Assembly (NCBI RefSeq): GCF_011378715.1
Contig: NZ_WTKU01000001.1
Location: 62,001 to 126,000, forward strand
Direction: 5' to 3'
Length of the DNA stretch: 64,000 nt
From: Psychromonas sp. SA13A
Lineage (GTDB): Bacteria; Pseudomonadota; Gammaproteobacteria; Enterobacterales; Psychromonadaceae
Shown: positions 15,506 to 25,723 of the stretch, piece after piece
Layout: each line of letters opens with the position of its first letter
Position numbering within the stretch: the stretch's first letter is position 1
Notes under the pieces: generated by a model
What the model saw: the letters and a program-made list of their open reading frames with translations, nothing else
Database searches by the model: none
Told to the model about the DNA's origin: nothing
Program-made: the position numbers and the translations under genes

Positions 15506-15956
15506 TGCTCACCTTAAACACAGTTAATTTGGTACTTTGACTCAATATTTTTTTGAAGCAAACGAAGATAAATTATCCCAACCTCTGCTTCGTTTTTAGA
15601 GTCTCTTGTTATAAAACATTGAATAAATAGGCTTTAACTGCAACTATCTTTTCTGCTAAAAAATTATCGGCTAAGGATACACTATTTGCCTTTTTTAGGG
15701 GGAATTCCTCAGTGAAATAAATAGCAGACGATGGGCCGTTTTTTGTCGCACTGATTGTGTCTTTGTCTGTTGTTTATGTTCGGGCTTATGATGGAGCTTA
15801 TTAAGCTATTCCACCCTCTTGAATTAGAGCCTTATTTCAGCGTAATATTCATCAACAAGGCATCAAGATCAATACTAACAATAACGAGTTCCACAACGAT
15901 AATTTGAGTGAGCACTAAGGGACGTTAATAAACGTTTATTCTGAGAAGAGGTTACG
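15506..15956. other. Intergenic region without recognised gene
   Basis: About 450 bases. No open frame of note in either direction and no clear repeat. The minus strand at 15740-15900 has a run of protein-like codons broken by stops, perhaps a lost gene, but I cannot identify it. Confidence 0.4.
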
Positions 15957-16559
15957 ATGACTGATTTATACTTAATTCGCCACGGTGAAACATTATTTAA
16001 CCAACTTGGCTGTTTTCAAGGTCATTCCGATAGCCCTTTAACTGCAACCGGCCACTTACAAGCATCTAATCTAGTTAGTTATTTTAATGATATTCCGTTA
16101 CAACAATTTTATAGTAGTGATTTAGGTCGAGCTATCGCCACGGCAACGCCCCTTGCAAAGGCCAAGCAATTGCCATTACAAACTTGTCCTCTACTTCGTG
16201 AAATTAGTTATGATTATTTGGATGGTCAAGCAAAGCGCCAACTAACGGATAAAGATAGAGAGAAACTGACACGTTTATTTTCGGCTGAATTAGATTATAG
16301 AATTGGTGAGGGAGAAACCTTAGCCGAGGTGCAAACGCGTTTGTTTGATAAAATTAATGCGTTGAACAAACTGCATCAAGGACAGTCGATTGCGGTGATG
16401 ACACATGGTTTATCAATAGTGATGTTAATTAAAAAAATACTGCAAATTCCAGTGGATGCTCCCCGGATGTTTAACGTCCACAACGCCAGTGTTTGTCATT
16501 TATCCTTTAGGTCTGGACAATGGGTTTTACAATGCATTGAACGTAATGATGTAGGTTAA
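15957..16559 (+). CDS. Histidine phosphatase family protein (phosphoglycerate mutase-like)
   Basis: A 200-residue member of the histidine phosphatase superfamily. The phosphohistidine motif is LIRHGET at residues 6-12 and the partner histidine is in MTHGLS near residue 150; the arginine in YSSDLGRAIATA completes the phosphate pocket. The short form with a simple insert is typical of broad-specificity phosphatases (GpmB/CobC group) rather than glycolytic mutases. It is monocistronic. The natural substrate cannot be told. Confidence 0.85.
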   Translation: MTDLYLIRHGETLFNQLGCFQGHSDSPLTATGHLQASNLVSYFNDIPLQQFYSSDLGRAIATATPLAKAKQLPLQTCPLLREISYDYLDGQAKRQLTDKDREKLTRLFSAELDYRIGEGETLAEVQTRLFDKINALNKLHQGQSIAVMTHGLSIVMLIKKILQIPVDAPRMFNVHNASVCHLSFRSGQWVLQCIERNDVG

Positions 16560-16675
16560 GGCTAAAGAATAAAAACGCCCTGAAACACTTGAATACATTG
16601 CATATCAACAAGACATAACCGCTATGGATGGTAATAAGAAATGGTAGTAATAAAGGGCAATAAGAAATGCCAGTA

Positions 16676-16702
16676 ATAAAAAAGGCCGCTTTCGCGACCT
16701 TT
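16676..16702 (-). terminator. Terminator of fkpA
   Basis: On the minus strand, AAAGGTCGC, loop GAAA, GCGGCCTTT (one G-U pair), followed by a run of T. It is 38 bases past the fkpA stop. Confidence 0.85.
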
Positions 16703-16739
16703 CAATAACACTACTTAAAATAGCTATTTTTTGATAACA

Positions 16740-17528
16740 CTATTCTGCAGCTGGTGCTTCTTCTGTTTCAGCAACTGGTGCATCAGCAGCTTCAATATCT
16801 AATAATTCAACTTCAAAAATAAGCGTTGCACCCGGTGGGATTGAACCCGCACCTTGCTCTCCGTAACCTAATTCAGCAGGAATAACGAACTTGTATTTCT
16901 CGCCAACACTCATTAACTGAACACCTTCCGTCCAACCAGGGATAACACGGTTTAGTGGGAATTTAGCTGGTTGGTCACGCTCTACAGAACTATCAAAAAC
17001 AGTACCGTCAACTAATGTACCCACATAGTGAACTGTCACTGTATCTTCAGCAGCAGGTTTTGGACCGTCTGCTTTAGTGATCACTGAGTATTGTAAACCA
17101 GAGTCAGTCACGGTTACGCCTTCCGCTTTTGCATTTTCATCTAGGAATGCTTTTGCTTCAGCAGCTAATTTTTCTGCCGCTTCAAGCTGTACTTTTTCAG
17201 CAGCCGCTTTCACTTTTGTATCGTATGCTTTTAGTGTTTCGATCATCTCTTCATCTGTTAATTTAGAGTTATCACGTAATGTATCTGTAATACCTTGCAG
17301 GATGATTTCTTTATCTAGTGTCATACCAAATTCAGCTTGCTTCTCTAGTGTAGTAGAAACATAACGAGAAAATGATGCGCCAATTGCATAGGCCGCTTTT
17401 TCATTATCATTTTTAAAACTTACCGCAGCAGTTTCTTGAGTTGAAGTTACTTGCTCTTCTTCTTGGTTACAGCCAACAGTAATTGCAACTGCTGCTGCTA
17501 ATAAAGAAACTTTAAAAACGTTTTTCAT
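16740..17528 (-). CDS. fkpA: FKBP-type peptidyl-prolyl isomerase, FkpA-like lipoprotein
   Basis: A 262-residue envelope foldase. The first 20 residues form a signal peptide ending in AITVGC, a plausible lipobox, so the protein is probably a lipoprotein, unlike soluble E. coli FkpA. Residues 35-135 are the helical dimerisation domain (FKNDNEKAAYAIGASFSRYV onward) and 140-245 the FKBP domain, with VTVHYVGTLVDGTVFDSS, FPLNRVIPGWTEG, YKFVIPAELGYG and the terminal IPPGATLIFEVELL. The C-terminus is Ala/Glu-rich. The role is prolyl isomerisation and chaperoning of outer-membrane proteins. In enterobacteria fkpA lies next to slyX; here one lipoprotein gene separates them, in divergent orientation. 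Confidence 0.92.
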   Translation of the reverse strand: MKNVFKVSLLAAAVAITVGCNQEEEQVTSTQETAAVSFKNDNEKAAYAIGASFSRYVSTTLEKQAEFGMTLDKEIILQGITDTLRDNSKLTDEEMIETLKAYDTKVKAAAEKVQLEAAEKLAAEAKAFLDENAKAEGVTVTDSGLQYSVITKADGPKPAAEDTVTVHYVGTLVDGTVFDSSVERDQPAKFPLNRVIPGWTEGVQLMSVGEKYKFVIPAELGYGEQGAGSIPPGATLIFEVELLDIEAADAPVAETEEAPAAE

Positions 17529-17654
17529 TGTTACTCCAAATATTAAATTAAAACAGATAGCTTTGATTTTACTTCAAAAAGTTGTAAAGCAAGTATCTAA
17601 AACAGTTTACTTATACTAACCTTAAAGCTGTTTATCAACAAAGACAATTTAATC

Positions 17655-18641
17655 ATGCCATTAGCTAATACTTTAAAAACTATTTTACTCACAAGCTGCT
17701 TGTTTTTAACGGCTTGTGAACAATATTCGCAACCGACTCAGCAATATGAACATGCTGTGCAAGGTGCCTTTGCAGCTGAACTCTCTCAAAATGGAGATTA
17801 TTCACTGACATCGTCGATCCACCATGGCATCAGTTTATGGGATAATCGGCATAATAAACTGCTTTTCAACTGGTATCATCACCAGGGACAAAACAACGAT
17901 GTTTTTATTGTGCGTTTATCATCAAATAACAGTGTTGCATTATCTGCCAGCCGTGACGAATTTGCATTATGGGATACAAAAACAGGTAAATCACTGGGAT
18001 TTTATCAAGTTTCTGATTCACCAATCAGAGATATCCAATTGTCTGAAAATGGCCAATTCGTTGTTTATGGACAGGTTAATGGTAAGTTAGTTCATATTAA
18101 TCTACGCACTGGACGCCGTTTAGAAGCGCCATTACACCGTGAAAAAATAAACAGCATCGACATGTCCAGTAATGGCCGTTATGTGTTATCTGGTGGTAAC
18201 GATCATCAAGCTTTTTTATGGGATACCGATAGCGCGCAGGTAATACAGAAATTTGAATTTACACAACGTATTAGCATGGTTAGGTTAGAAAAAAATGGTC
18301 GTTTTGCTTTTATAGCAGATAACCAAAAGGCCTCTCAAATATGGGATTTACAAACAGGGAAATTAAAAAGCACACTCATTTATAGGGCTCGACAATCTAT
18401 TTTCTCCTCGGTACGATTCATCAAAGATGGCAATTATTTGTTGACCGGTAATGGCACCAAGAAAGTAGTGTTATGGGATACCAAAACAGGTTTAGCAAAA
18501 CAAGATTGGACGGTGACCCCAAGAAAAGAAACACGTCCTAAAACAGCTGTAGTATACTCAGCGACATTATGGAGTGATTCAGCAATTGTGACTGAAAGCT
18601 CTGCTGGATTATTAGAAATTTGGCCCCTAGCGCCTTTATAA
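17655..18641 (+). CDS. WD40-like beta-propeller lipoprotein
   Basis: A 328-residue lipoprotein. The signal peptide ends in the lipobox LTAC (Cys21). The mature part holds about six WD40-type blades, recognised by the recurrent endings SLWDNRHNK, ALWDTKTGK, FLWDTDSAQ, QIWDLQTGK, VLWDTKTGL and EIWPLAP. Such propellers are scaffolds for protein contacts; no enzyme motif is seen. It is divergent from fkpA and stops 8 bases before slyX, so the two share a transcript. Its location beside an envelope foldase suggests an outer-membrane or periplasmic role, unproven. Confidence 0.8.
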   Translation: MPLANTLKTILLTSCLFLTACEQYSQPTQQYEHAVQGAFAAELSQNGDYSLTSSIHHGISLWDNRHNKLLFNWYHHQGQNNDVFIVRLSSNNSVALSASRDEFALWDTKTGKSLGFYQVSDSPIRDIQLSENGQFVVYGQVNGKLVHINLRTGRRLEAPLHREKINSIDMSSNGRYVLSGGNDHQAFLWDTDSAQVIQKFEFTQRISMVRLEKNGRFAFIADNQKASQIWDLQTGKLKSTLIYRARQSIFSSVRFIKDGNYLLTGNGTKKVVLWDTKTGLAKQDWTVTPRKETRPKTAVVYSATLWSDSAIVTESSAGLLEIWPLAPL

Positions 18642-18649
18642 GAGACACA

Positions 18650-18874
18650 ATGGATAGCAAACAAGTAGAATTAGAACAACGTATTGAACAATTGGAAATG
18701 AAAGCGGCTTTTCAAGAAGATAATATAGACACATTAAATAAAGAGATTTTTGAACAACAACGCCGTACACAGCAGTTGATTGAACAAGTGGCTTTGTTAG
18801 CTATTAAGTTAAAAGAGAGTGAGCCGAATCAATTAGCTTCTGAAAAAGAAGAGATGCGCCCGCCTCATTACTAA
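18650..18874 (+). CDS. slyX: SlyX family protein
   Basis: A 74-residue coiled-coil protein of the SlyX family: LEQRIEQLEMKAAFQEDNID, LNKEIFEQQRRTQQLIEQ and the C-terminal RPPHY that is characteristic. Function is still unclear; the name comes from proximity to slyD in E. coli. The start at 18650 matches family length; the frame is open further upstream but overlaps the propeller gene. Confidence 0.9.
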   Translation: MDSKQVELEQRIEQLEMKAAFQEDNIDTLNKEIFEQQRRTQQLIEQVALLAIKLKESEPNQLASEKEEMRPPHY

Positions 18875-18961
18875 AAGCAAAGAACGAACAGCTAATGATT
18901 AACAATAAATCATTAGCTGTTAACAAAAACAAATCTGCCGCTAACAGATGATAAAATGCAC

Positions 18962-19230
18962 TATATACCCGTTATCAATCGAGATGCTTTATTCAGTCGT
19001 TAGCTTGGACAGCAAGGCAAGGCGTAACATGATGACAATGGCTAGTCCTTATCGAATGTTGCAACGCTGAATTGCTTTTCGAGCTAACGACCCACAGGGC
19101 AAGTTGTGAGGCAAGCATCTTCGTTGTTAGAAAGTATTGATTGAACTAGTTAGATCTTCAACTTTCTGCCTAGAAGCTACTCACCTCACAACTTGCTGAA
19201 CTTTGCATCTTGAATGGTAACGGGTATATA
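18962..19230. repeat. MITE-like element, copy 1
   Basis: A 269-bp element with imperfect terminal inverted repeats of about 26 bp that begin TATATACCCGTTA on each end. A second copy lies at 44553-44830 in the opposite orientation. A 56-base internal block (19014-19069) is nearly identical between them (three differences). No open frame; probably a non-autonomous transposon that inserts at TA. Confidence 0.75.
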
Positions 19231-19252
19231 ATTAGCGAGTTAATTACTCTCC

Positions 19253-19993
19253 CTATAGAGTAATTGATTTCGCTAGTGCAGATGGATCATTTAAATAATC
19301 CAAATATTCAACCTTTACTTTCTCGCCTAATGGTAGTGATTGATTAACAGAAATCTGCGTAAAGCTCACTGTTTTAGCATCCTCTCGATACATTTTCACA
19401 GAACACTTTCCTGATTGCCCTTGATGTTGGTGATAATCAAAGTAATCATTTTCACTGGATTTTTGAGTATCTATTTGCAATTGAAATTGTGCACGACGAT
19501 AGGCTGACACGGTTTCATAATCGACACCTGATGAGGTGATGGGCAATGAGTCTGCTGTTGATAAAGCTGAGAATGTCAATTGCTGTCCATCCCAAATATA
19601 TTGAAATGCTTGTTCTGAGCTGTCAGTTTGTGCGGATAAGTTTGAATGAAAAACACATAATTGAAAGGCTTGATAAACACTTAAGTCCATATTCAATAAT
19701 TGTTGATGAATACTGTCGGCGTGTTTTAGTAATTGCGGAATAATAACGCCACGACTTACGAAGCTCTTAAGGCTTGGGTCGATTTGCGCTTGGTAATAGT
19801 TTAATAATGCAAGGCTCACACCACTTTGATGTACTGCAATCCAAGTGCCACCACCGGTTGGGTCAATGGGATAAGCGGCATTTAAACTTGTATCAATACT
19901 AGGAGCAATAGCTTGGGGGCGTGTTATCTGCTCATCTCGATTAAAAAAAAGCTGATAACCTTGATCATTTAAACGATACGTTAATGTACACAT
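19253..19993 (-). CDS. NRDE (TANGO2-like) family protein
   Basis: A 246-residue protein of the NRDE family, named from Asn-Arg-Asp-Glu, seen here as FFNRDEQ near residue 19. The start at 19993 gives MCTLTYR; Cys2 after the initiator methionine is conserved in the family and may act as an N-terminal nucleophile. GGGTWIAVHQSGVSLALLNY (about residues 48-67) is the other family signature. Eukaryotic TANGO2 is linked to lipid or haem handling; bacterial roles are unknown. It is 4 bases downstream of the DinB-like gene and surely co-transcribed with it. Confidence 0.85.
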   Translation of the reverse strand: MCTLTYRLNDQGYQLFFNRDEQITRPQAIAPSIDTSLNAAYPIDPTGGGTWIAVHQSGVSLALLNYYQAQIDPSLKSFVSRGVIIPQLLKHADSIHQQLLNMDLSVYQAFQLCVFHSNLSAQTDSSEQAFQYIWDGQQLTFSALSTADSLPITSSGVDYETVSAYRRAQFQLQIDTQKSSENDYFDYHQHQGQSGKCSVKMYREDAKTVSFTQISVNQSLPLGEKVKVEYLDYLNDPSALAKSITL

Positions 19994-19997
19994 TATA

Positions 19998-20498
19998 TTA
20001 ACCTGCGCGTAAAAAAGTGGCCGTTGCAGGTGCAATACCTAAACTACCTTCTACTTCTATTTCCTGAGCTTGTGCAATGTGCTTAATCGTTGCTAGGTGG
20101 TGCACTGCGTGACTACCAGTAAAGATAATCTCACGGGCAAGACTTGTATCCACTATTGCAACTTGCTTATCTGTTACTGAAATTTCAGTTGATAACTTAA
20201 TAGTTTGTTGCAATTGTTGCGCTGTTAATGCGTTTAAAAAATCAGAGATCTCTTGTATCGACTGCAGTGCGGCTTTCGGACAACTTTCAATAATGCCACC
20301 ACGACTGCGTTTATCGTAATCAATTAGTCCTTCTGACAAGCCATTAATAATCGCATAATAGTGATCTAGAATGTGGCGCATGTGTGCACCCGCAGAACTC
20401 ATAAAGTAAGGCGAAATAATTTGTGTATATTGCTGTTCAGAAACAGACGTTAAATACGTTTTAGCTTGTTGTAATATAATCAATTGGCTTTCAATCAT
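19998..20498 (-). CDS. DinB-family protein
   Basis: A 166-residue four-helix bundle of the DinB/YfiT superfamily. The three metal-binding histidine positions appear as HMRHILDHYYA in the first half and GSHAVHHLATIKH in the second. These proteins include thiol-dependent transferases and many of unknown use; this one is not the DinB polymerase. It forms a pair with the NRDE gene. Confidence 0.75.
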   Translation of the reverse strand: MIESQLIILQQAKTYLTSVSEQQYTQIISPYFMSSAGAHMRHILDHYYAIINGLSEGLIDYDKRSRGGIIESCPKAALQSIQEISDFLNALTAQQLQQTIKLSTEISVTDKQVAIVDTSLAREIIFTGSHAVHHLATIKHIAQAQEIEVEGSLGIAPATATFLRAG

Positions 20499-20609
20499 TG
20501 GCCAAACATTCCTTCATGTAAATGATGTCGATTAGAGTGCTGTGCTCTTTAATAGTTCAAGAATAACATATCAACGAAGCTTACTTATCACAAAATCATA
20601 ACATCGTTA

Positions 20610-21332
20610 TTAATCCGTAAATAACACGGCTAAATCATCGTGGCTGGCTAATGAGGGATCATCAATGACTCCAAAACCTATCCAACCTTCACTTGCGCTA
20701 GTGATCCCGGTGTCAGGGTCAGTGACCAAATGAGGATGTTCCAGATCCATCGCGTAGTCAGCAGAGGCTTGGTATAAATAGCTATCATGAATAACAAACG
20801 ATCCTTGTTGATATTCAAGCTTTGGCTGAAAATAAATAAATTCATTTAGCCCTATCGATGAGGCAATCGTCGGTGCGTATGGGTTGGTTGATGAAGCATT
20901 ATTTGTTTCTGATGTCAGCAACGTTAAATTAACTTGCTGAGCATGGGTAAAGTCTTCTACTTCTCCCTGAGCATTAAGCCATGAAACATCCATCATCACT
21001 TGTTTAAAATCGCCACCATGATCAAAACCCGCTACAACATCTGCAATCGCCCACGATATTGAGAACTTAGTATTGGCAATGTCTATATTAGTTTCAGACA
21101 CATCATGCAAATCAGATAACTGATTAATATCTGTAATACTCAATACCTGTTCCATTTTCCCCGTTACTAATGACATCATCGCTGTACGTGCGATATTGTC
21201 ACGCTGTTGATCTGTGACTTTCTTTTGTAAGCCTGTGATGTTAACCGTCGTTAAGCTAACCACTATCAGAGCAATTAAAATTTCAATTAATGAAAAGCCT
21301 CTATTTTGAGGTTTGTTTTTATTATTGGTCAT
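20610..21332 (-). CDS. Type IV pilin-like protein, PilV-type
   Basis: A 240-residue minor-pilin-like protein. The prepilin signal is short and basic and ends in NRGFSLIEILIALIVVSLTT: cleavage after Gly and methylation of Phe by PilD would be expected, with Glu at position 5 of the mature protein. The rest is a soluble domain with few cysteines. Its ATG overlaps the stop of the upstream gene by one base (TAATG), so translation is coupled. It and the PilX-like gene form a two-gene set; the other minor pilins usual in such operons are not in the window. Confidence 0.75.
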   Translation of the reverse strand: MTNNKNKPQNRGFSLIEILIALIVVSLTTVNITGLQKKVTDQQRDNIARTAMMSLVTGKMEQVLSITDINQLSDLHDVSETNIDIANTKFSISWAIADVVAGFDHGGDFKQVMMDVSWLNAQGEVEDFTHAQQVNLTLLTSETNNASSTNPYAPTIASSIGLNEFIYFQPKLEYQQGSFVIHDSYLYQASADYAMDLEHPHLVTDPDTGITSASEGWIGFGVIDDPSLASHDDLAVLFTD

Positions 21333-22762
21333 TAGAAATCTCTCCATGTTCCTGCCACTAATTGATAATTGCTTGTGGCGTCTGTCATCCCTAATTGTTT
21401 ATAAAGTTGATTGAGTACATTTTTATCGTAACGGATTGATAAAGGTGGCAGGCTATTATTGTTGTTGAAGTTGTTGTTAAAGTTATCGCTGTTAAAATTA
21501 TTGCTTACAGCGCTACTCACCGAGCAACTGTATTCACTTAATAAAGCGCCATTTACTTGAATACCCGCTAAATCAATACTCATGTCTTGCGCAGTTTGTT
21601 TAATGCCATCAATATAAACAAGATTACCGTTTTCATCGATAACCTCTTCAGAGGCCGGCAATAAATACAATAAACCGATCACCGCACTGTGTGTATTAGG
21701 CAAGGCAGTAAAAGAACCTCCTTCCATGAAAATCAATTTAGGGTCATCTGCTGAGCCAATAGTAAAGTGTTTATTACCCGCGCTATTTGTCGATGTATGT
21801 TGTTGCTTAATATCACAATCTCCAGTGATATAAATAATATCAATGAGGTCATCCATATTCTGCAGTTGTTCAGAACAACTGCCGTTATTTAGGTTTCCCA
21901 TATCAATATGCGCCACTTGTGATGAGCTTGTTAATTCGCCTTTTGCATCTTGCCAGGTGATACCAAACGTATTTTCAAATAGTGAAGTGGCGCTATTCAT
22001 ATCTTCAATCGGTTGTACTTGATCAAAAACAGAGCCGGATGCAGAAGCTGCACTGCCCCACTGGTTGAGGTTAATTTGTTTAAAACGAGACAGCCCATCT
22101 TGATCCAACAGCGATCCATAAATAGCACTAAGGTCTATGTTATCGGCCTGTAATGAATCATCCAAACAAAAATCAGGTACTGGTTGATCGTTATTTTCCT
22201 GAGCAAGCACAGTGCTAGGTAATGTAAAGCTTGGCTGGCTAAGCGTAATTTGTGGCGCAATACTCCCCGGAGAACGGCATTCAGCGACAGTTAAACCTTC
22301 ACAGCCATCATTGATTGAATCCGCCGCATTAATTTGTAATTTTCCATTACTAGAAAGAGGTGCAGTGGGAATATTAAACGCGATATCGTAATAAACTTGC
22401 ACCGAAACTTGCTTTAATGCAGTGCCATCTTGTGAATGTCCGACGGAAATAATGAGTAATTTATTGCTGCTTAGTTGAGTTACAGTGACCTGATATGAAG
22501 TCGTAGCATTAAGTGAAGCGGTGTAAATGTAAGGTAGGTTATCAAGCATATTAGTGGCAGTTGACACATTTTTCAGCTTGCTTAAGGTTAAATTAATGCC
22601 CGACTCTGCATTTACAAAAGCCTCACTATTACGATAATAGTTACCCAACACTTGATTATCGATGATCTGTAAATACGCCATGCTCGCTGTATAGGCGACT
22701 CCCGCAATGCTTAATACAATTGCGGTGATTAAAATAGCAAAACCCTGTTGTTTGATTTTCAT
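21332..22762 (-). CDS. PilX-like pilus assembly protein
   Basis: A 476-residue protein with a short N-terminus (MKIKQQGFAILITAIVLSIA) resembling PilX-type minor pilins: a hydrophobic helix but no Glu5. The start at 22762 has a near-perfect GGAGGT five bases upstream; a longer frame to 22807 lacks one. The middle carries cysteine pairs, and residues near 450 are an Asn-rich run (NNFNSDNFNNNFNNNN). Role: probably priming or displaying type IV pili together with the downstream PilV-like protein. The call is from the N-terminus and gene order. Confidence 0.65.
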   Translation of the reverse strand: MKIKQQGFAILITAIVLSIAGVAYTASMAYLQIIDNQVLGNYYRNSEAFVNAESGINLTLSKLKNVSTATNMLDNLPYIYTASLNATTSYQVTVTQLSSNKLLIISVGHSQDGTALKQVSVQVYYDIAFNIPTAPLSSNGKLQINAADSINDGCEGLTVAECRSPGSIAPQITLSQPSFTLPSTVLAQENNDQPVPDFCLDDSLQADNIDLSAIYGSLLDQDGLSRFKQINLNQWGSAASASGSVFDQVQPIEDMNSATSLFENTFGITWQDAKGELTSSSQVAHIDMGNLNNGSCSEQLQNMDDLIDIIYITGDCDIKQQHTSTNSAGNKHFTIGSADDPKLIFMEGGSFTALPNTHSAVIGLLYLLPASEEVIDENGNLVYIDGIKQTAQDMSIDLAGIQVNGALLSEYSCSVSSAVSNNFNSDNFNNNFNNNNSLPPLSIRYDKNVLNQLYKQLGMTDATSNYQLVAGTWRDF

Positions 22763-23208
22763 TTGACCTCCAGTATTTAACTGAATATTGCAAACTAACC
22801 AATACATTTATTCGGGCTGATCATTTTTGGCTAACCATCTTTAAATAAAAGTTACCCGTATGCTCATGACCCAATAACCTTTAAATAATGCCATTTTTAT
22901 ACTCATATTTTGGTTAATACTGGGTACCTGATTAATTAGTCAGTTATTAGAGCTTAGATAAAAAGTCAAAAAAGTTAATAAAAAAACAATAAAAAACCTC
23001 CTCAACCACTCAAAAAAACACTTATTATTTTTGATGTTGATCTCATAAACGACGCTAACCTAATGAGAGATAACATTTATTTAACAACATAGGCATTCCT
23101 CACAATAACTATTTTCCCTCTCGATTAGAATGCTGTGGTTATTTATTAAGCTATACCTAAAAAATAAAAATATGAGCAATTGATTATTATGTAATAACGG
23201 AGCGAACA
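22763..23208. other. Divergent promoter region of the pilin pair and acs
   Basis: 446 AT-rich bases that must hold both promoters. No open frame, strong hairpin or clear operator seen. Confidence 0.5.
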
Positions 23209-25158
23209 ATGAGCGGAAATACTATTTACCCAGTTTCACCTGAGTTAGCGGCAAATAGCTTGCTAACCAATGACCAATATCTATCTGAATACAAAGCATC
23301 TATCGAAGATCCAGAGGCATTTTGGGGTGAAAAAGGTAAAATTCTAGATTGGATAAAACCCTATACCAAGGTCAAAAACAGTTCTTACGCTCCAGGCAAT
23401 GTCAATATTAAATGGTTTGAGGATGGTGAATTAAACGTTTCTGTTAACTGTATCGATCGCCACTTAGGAACGAAAGCTGACCAAGTTGCATTACTATGGG
23501 AAGGGGATTCACCTGAGCAAGATGCAAAAATCACATACCAAGAGTTATATACACAAGTTTGTCAGTTTGCTAATGCCTTAAAAGAACAGGGCATTAAAAA
23601 AGGCGATGTGGTTTGTTTATACATGCCAATGACGCCTGAAGCAGCAGTAGCAATGTTAGCCTGTACTCGAATAGGTGCAGTGCATTCTATTGTTTTTGGT
23701 GGTTTCTCTCCTGATGCGATTGCAGGTCGAATCGTTGATAGTAGTTCAAAATTAGTGATCACTGCCGATGAAGGTCGACGCGGCGGACGTACAGTGCCAC
23801 TAAAAGCAAATGTAGACGAAGCATTAACACGTGATGGTACTGACTGTGTTGAACATGTCATTGTGTTTAAAAACACTGGCGGTGACGTTAATTGGGTTGA
23901 AGGTCGAGATTTAGATTGGACAACGGTCACTCAATCACAACTACCAGATTGTCAACCAGAAGCAATGAATGCGGAAGATCCACTATTCATTCTATACACA
24001 TCAGGCTCTACTGGCACACCTAAAGGTGTATTACATACTACCGGTGGTTACTTAGTGTATGCAGCCATGACCTTTAAATATGTGTTTGATTATCAAGAAG
24101 GTGATATTTACTGGTGTACAGCCGATGTAGGTTGGATCACTGGTCATAGTTACTTAGTTTATGGACCCCTAGCGAATGGCGCGACTACGCTGTTATTTGA
24201 AGGTGTACCAAACTACCCCACTCCAGCTCGTATGAGTGAAGTGGTTGATAAGCATAATGTGACGATATTGTACACTGCACCTACTGCTATTCGTGCATTG
24301 ATGGCAAAAGGCGACGAAGCAATACAAGGGACTCATCGTAACTCATTACGTATATTAGGGTCCGTAGGCGAGCCGATTAACCCTGAAGCATGGCAATGGT
24401 ATTACGATAAAATTGGTAATAAGCAATGTCCTATTGTTGATACATGGTGGCAAACAGAAACCGGTGGTATCTTAATTACTCCTCTGCCGGGTGCTACGGA
24501 TCTCAAACCAGGCTCTGCAACGCGTCCATTCTTTGGTGTGCAACCCGCATTAGTTGATAATGAAGGTAATATTTTAGAAGGTGCAATTGAAGGCAACTTA
24601 GTGATGCTAGATAGCTGGCCTGGTCAAATGCGTACGCTTTATGGCAACCATGACCGCTTTGAACAAACCTATTTTTCAACCTTCCAAAACATGTACTTCA
24701 CTGGTGATGGTGCACGTCGCGATGAAGATGGATATTACTGGATCACAGGACGTGTTGATGACGTACTAAATGTTTCAGGACACCGAATGGGTACCGCTGA
24801 AATAGAAAGCGCATTAGTGTCACACCCTAAGATTGCAGAAGCCGCTGTTGTAGGCGTTCCTCATGAAATTAAGGGCCAAGGTATTTATGCCTATGTGACG
24901 CTAAACTCAGGTGAATACTCTTCTCCTGAGCTTTACGCTGAAGTGAAACAATGGGTACGTAAAGAGATTGGTGCGATTGCTACACCTGATATTTTACATT
25001 GGGCAGAAGGCTTACCTAAAACACGTTCAGGCAAAATTATGCGTCGTATATTACGTAAAATTGCAACCGGTGAAAGTGATCAATTAGGTGATACATCAAC
25101 CTTAGCCGACCCAAGTGTGGTTGATAAGTTGATTAAAGAAAATCAAGAAATTAGATAG
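23209..25158 (+). CDS. acs: Acetyl-CoA synthetase
   Basis: A 649-residue AMP-forming acetyl-CoA synthetase, cytoplasmic, which activates acetate to acetyl-CoA at the cost of ATP. The adenylation motif [11 protein letters not shown] is at about residue 264, [10 protein letters not shown] at 412 and [20 protein letters not shown] at 497-516. The conserved lysine that is acetylated to control activity lies in [17 protein letters not shown] near the C-terminus. Length matches E. coli Acs (652). The gene stands alone with its own terminator; neither actP nor yjcH follows. Confidence 0.97.
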   Translation: MSGNTIYPVSPELAANSLLTNDQYLSEYKASIEDPEAFWGEKGKILDWIKPYTKVKNSSYAPGNVNIKWFEDGELNVSVNCIDRHLGTKADQVALLWEGDSPEQDAKITYQELYTQVCQFANALKEQGIKKGDVVCLYMPMTPEAAVAMLACTRIGAVHSIVFGGFSPDAIAGRIVDSSSKLVITADEGRRGGRTVPLKANVDEALTRDGTDCVEHVIVFKNTGGDVNWVEGRDLDWTTVTQSQLPDCQPEAMNAEDPLFILYTSGSTGTPKGVLHTTGGYLVYAAMTFKYVFDYQEGDIYWCTADVGWITGHSYLVYGPLANGATTLLFEGVPNYPTPARMSEVVDKHNVTILYTAPTAIRALMAKGDEAIQGTHRNSLRILGSVGEPINPEAWQWYYDKIGNKQCPIVDTWWQTETGGILITPLPGATDLKPGSATRPFFGVQPALVDNEGNILEGAIEGNLVMLDSWPGQMRTLYGNHDRFEQTYFSTFQNMYFTGDGARRDEDGYYWITGRVDDVLNVSGHRMGTAEIESALVSHPKIAEAAVVGVPHEIKGQGIYAYVTLNSGEYSSPELYAEVKQWVRKEIGAIATPDILHWAEGLPKTRSGKIMRRILRKIATGESDQLGDTSTLADPSVVDKLIKENQEIR

Positions 25159-25216
25159 GCTTTAACGGCCACTGATTTTAATAAATCCGACATAGCCAAT
25201 TGCTGGCTTTATCGCT

Positions 25217-25257
25217 AAACTCCTCGATAACCTAACCGTTCTCGAGGAGTTTTTTTA
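25217..25257 (+). terminator. Terminator of acs
   Basis: Stem AAACTCCTCGA / TCGAGGAGTTT with a 14-base loop, followed by a T tract. Confidence 0.88.
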
Positions 25258-25285
25258 TGAGACTTCTGTTCAAAAGGAGTAGCAA

Positions 25286-25723
25286 GTGAAAGTATTAGTA
25301 TTAAATGGACCAAACCTTAACTTATTAGGGAAACGTGAACCGGAAGTTTACGGTAGCCAAACCCTAACAGATATTATTGAATCGCTTGAGTCAGAAGCCA
25401 CTCACTTAAATATTCAATTATCTCACCTTCAATCCAACCGTGAATATGAACTGATTGAGAAAATTCACGACAGCGCTGGAGAAATTGATTTTATTATTAT
25501 CAATCCCGCTGCGTTTACACATACTAGCGTCGCCCTTCGTGATGCGCTATTAGGCGTGGCGATTCCGTTTGTGGAAGTACATTTATCTAATATCCATAAA
25601 CGTGAAAAATTTAGACATCATTCTTATTTATCAGATGTCGCTTGTGCTGTTATTTGTGGCATGGGTGCACAAGGTTACTCATTTGCCTTACAAAGTGCGC
25701 AAAAATTTGTACCTGAAAAATAA
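25286..25723 (+). CDS. aroQ: 3-dehydroquinate dehydratase, type II
   Basis: A 145-residue type II dehydroquinase, third step of the shikimate pathway. The start is a GTG with AAGGAG upstream. The motif [18 protein letters not shown] carries the catalytic Tyr22 with the flexible-loop Arg17; [17 protein letters not shown] (about residues 72-88) and [18 protein letters not shown] complete the substrate site. In many gammaproteobacteria aroQ heads an accB-accC operon; here nothing follows. Confidence 0.95.
   Translation: MKVLVLNGPNLNLLGKREPEVYGSQTLTDIIESLESEATHLNIQLSHLQSNREYELIEKIHDSAGEIDFIIINPAAFTHTSVALRDALLGVAIPFVEVHLSNIHKREKFRHHSYLSDVACAVICGMGAQGYSFALQSAQKFVPEK

Noticed and set aside
15740-15900. 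Possible decayed gene on the minus strand
   Set aside because: Codon runs look protein-like but I could not match them to any family; could be chance.
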